From Prorocentrum cordatum (lineage: Eukaryota > Sar > Dinophyceae > Prorocentrales > Prorocentraceae): DNA of 64,000 nt. The position numbers and the translations under genes are program-made. The notes beneath the pieces are model-generated. The model had not been told where the DNA came from. It ran no database searches and was given only the letters and a program-made list of their open reading frames with translations. The stretch is taken from assembly GCA_963575745.1 (NCBI GenBank), contig CAUYUJ010003958.1, forward strand, positions 420,658-484,657, read 5' to 3'. Shown here piece by piece: positions 62,044 through 64,000 of the stretch (positions are counted from its first letter, which is position 1; each line of letters starts with the position of its first letter).

Positions 62044-64000
62044 CTACGAGGCCTTAGCTCGGTTCGAGACCTTCGAAACCTGATCCTTGGGATATCTCCC
62101 AAGCTCGAAGTTAGTGAGGTACCGTCTCCGAGCCGTGCTGAGAGGCTTGGAGCACGGCTCAGCAAGGCTGCTGCTGAGCTTCTCACCTCCGAAGAAACCA
62201 CAGGTGCTACAAATCCATATTCGATGGACAGGGGCGTGCACAAGCTGGTGGGACGGGTGAACCCAGCCTCCTCCTAGATGAACCTGTTTCCCCCTCGGCA
62301 ACTGAAACTTGTCGGACCCTACAGCAATCAACTCGAAACACGGGGAACGCAACCACGCGGTGAGAGCCTCCTGAGACGACTGGCCACGACACCTCAAACA
62401 TCTAGTGCCTTTGCTGTCGAGGCTGTGCTGGGAGGCAAACAATGCAATGGAGGAGGGAGCGGGAGGGGGAGGCGGCCTTGTCGCACAGGTTCGGCTGGGG
62501 CTCGGGCGAGCTGTCATTGCCTCGAGCGTCGAGCGCAACAACCTCCGACGAACCAAGCTGGCGTCAACCTCCGTTTTCATGACCCGTGACCGAATCTCTG
62601 GCGAGAGCCGACATTTTTTCGCAGCAATGCTAGCGAACTCGTCTGCGGTGTGATTCCCAAGAACCAAAAACTCAGGGAAGTCCGAGCCTGGGATCTGATC
62701 AGCTTCGATATGGGATGGTACTTGAATGACACATACCTGCGACAGGTCGCGAAACTGCATCTCCTGGCCGACGAGCTTCCAGACATTCGCATTGGCTCCC
62801 TGAGGAACCCTCCAGAATCCCTGATACCACCCAGCAGCTACTCCACTGTTGTCTGTGACATACACCAAGGGCCCCCGAGAGTGCCTGAGCGCCAGCAGTA
62901 ATCCCCATATCTCGCCCCTCGGTACAGACTGTATACCACCAGGGAGAGGGCCGAATATAGCCGACCCGACGTGAAGACCCTCGAAATCGCTAATAACCAC
63001 TGCTGACACTCCGACACGCCGTAGCCGTCGGTCACGTGAATCAGCGCCTCCGCTGGCGCCGCCAAACACCACTAGAGGATCGCCTGCGTGGCCGTCTCCG
63101 AGCGCGTGCTCGTCGAACGGCGCGCCTAACGCTGAGAAAAACTCCCACGCCTCATCGGCGCTGGGAGCTGGCACATGGGCCCAAGAACTCGGAATGAGAC
63201 CTCGAAACCAAAAACACGGTTCGGAATCTTGGCCCGACTGGGCCCTGGGGAGTAAATGGTCCGGATCAGTGTAGATTTTGTGACCTGAATTGCGAGGGCA
63301 AGTCCACCCCCTGTGGAGAGGTGTTGACCTACCCTGGCCACACCTGGGGCACGTATCGTCACTGATGGCACCAGTCTCGCCCTTCACCCTGGATAGAGGC
63401 CACGTCCCCCCGAGCACCACGCACAGGAGGGTCTCCGAGAGCTTGGTCCCATGAGGAACTCCACTAAGAACTTTAAGTAACTGCCTAAGCGATTCGTTGT
63501 CAACCCCATCTTGTAATCCGTCACCGCAAAAATGCTTGGATGTTTTTTCCCAAAGCTGGGCACGAATACCCCCCTCAAACTCAGTAAACAAACCACTAAT
63601 GTCCTCCGAGCTGGTGACTAGTTCATCGGGGAAAGACCAAATAGCACCTGCATCATCACGTTTAGCTGGTGTGTGCCACTCAGAGGGGGAGACTGGGCCC
63701 CATCCAAACTCCAGAAGATAAGCGATGATGGACGAGATGGGGCCCCGAACGTGCCGCGAAACCTGCTGCGGTGCAAGATCCCGCAGCTGTCGCACAAGCC
63801 CAGGCCAAGCAGCACGAACAGGGCCACGAATGTTGGGCTCGGCCAGCCACGTCTTCAACCAAAGTCGAAGCCCATCACGAGGTAACTTGTACTCTGGATC
63901 GTGCCCCTCGGCACGAAGATCCAGCAAAGTAGTGAGGCACCGCCCACGCTTAGAAGAGGCCAGTGTACATCCTAGTCGCCGACGACATTGTAACCGAAAC
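62044..64000 (-). pseudogene. LINE C-terminal part: zinc finger, RNase H, terminal finger (open to window edge)
   Basis: One uninterrupted minus-strand frame runs from the window edge to a stop at 62,044. The first in-frame TTG near 63,927 is not a real start, since the frame is open beyond it. Counting from there: zinc finger CPRCGQGRSTPLHRGWTC (residues 193-210, C-x2-C-x8-H-x4-C), an RNase H domain at about 285-440 with RGEIWG (Glu 339), VTDNSGV (Asp 359), VPSH and GNHTADEF (Asp 429), and a terminal finger WICSTCGF...LAEPCSKP (573-592). The first RNase H aspartate is replaced: VVFGGAS where VVFTDGS-like is expected. RNase H would remove template RNA during LINE insertion. The reverse transcriptase should lie beyond 64,000. 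The frame is intact, but the lost aspartate suggests inactivity. Confidence 0.75.

Noticed and set aside
1-64000. Dinoflagellate spliced-leader relics (CCGTAGCCATTTTGGCTCAAG-like) marking retroposed genes
   Set aside because: Scanned by eye near the clathrin copy, the LRR gene and other gene candidates; no convincing match.

Overview
The window looks like nuclear DNA of a dinoflagellate, with Prorocentrum as the best guess. The evidence is sparse split exons in a sea of repeats, non-canonical GA-AG and GC-AG introns, very many GGA/CTC and GTC triplet tracts, several decayed LINE-type retroelements with dinoflagellate-style zinc-finger and RNase H tails, and long blocks of a 20-bp GGCC/CTTGG repeat that stay open in several frames. 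Nothing bacterial (operon, ribosome binding site, CRISPR) is visible. Most long open frames are by-products of stop-poor repeats. All family assignments come from reading motifs; no database search was run.

Layout. 0-2.9 kb: dispersed hairpin modules and repeat blocks. 2.9-18.6 kb (+): five exons that rebuild one GAF domain of the cyclic-nucleotide phosphodiesterase/cyclase type. Introns 2 and 3 and the start of intron 4 hold four copies of a hairpin element, and the 7.2-kb intron 4 also holds decayed retroelements (12.0-17.9 kb). 18.6-24.7 kb: repeat blocks, GTT tracts and minisatellites. 24.85-38.1 kb: an interrupted tandem array of units of about 1.5 kb, each with one or two conserved hairpins, a GTC-rich core and a conserved tail. 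The array is broken by a DNA transposon with inverted termini and an 8-bp target duplication (26,652-27,983), by a small 134-bp insert (28,144-28,277), and by a 4.3-kb insertion with 12-bp inverted repeats (31,306-35,583) that carries minisatellites and a leucine-rich-repeat gene. 38.7-39.0 kb (-): a small MBD-like frame. 40.7-42.9 kb (-): a Helitron fragment behind a long cysteine array. 43.4-47.7 kb: repeat blocks and two coding-like islands. 49.7-50.4 kb (+): a clathrin heavy-chain pseudogene. 52.0-57.4 kb (-): a nearly full-length LINE (ORF1, endonuclease, reverse transcriptase, C-terminal zinc finger) with four in-frame stops. 58.8-61.5 kb: repeats. 62.0-64.0 kb (-): the RNase H and zinc-finger end of another LINE that runs off the window.

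The only clear host genes are the GAF gene, the LRR gene (probably damaged) and the clathrin fragment (a pseudogene). The strongest unusual signals are the hairpin-bearing array with its datable insertions, the hairpin element confined to introns of the GAF gene, the cysteine array next to a Helitron N-terminal region, and the repeated juxtaposition of LINEs with purine/pyrimidine triplet tracts.
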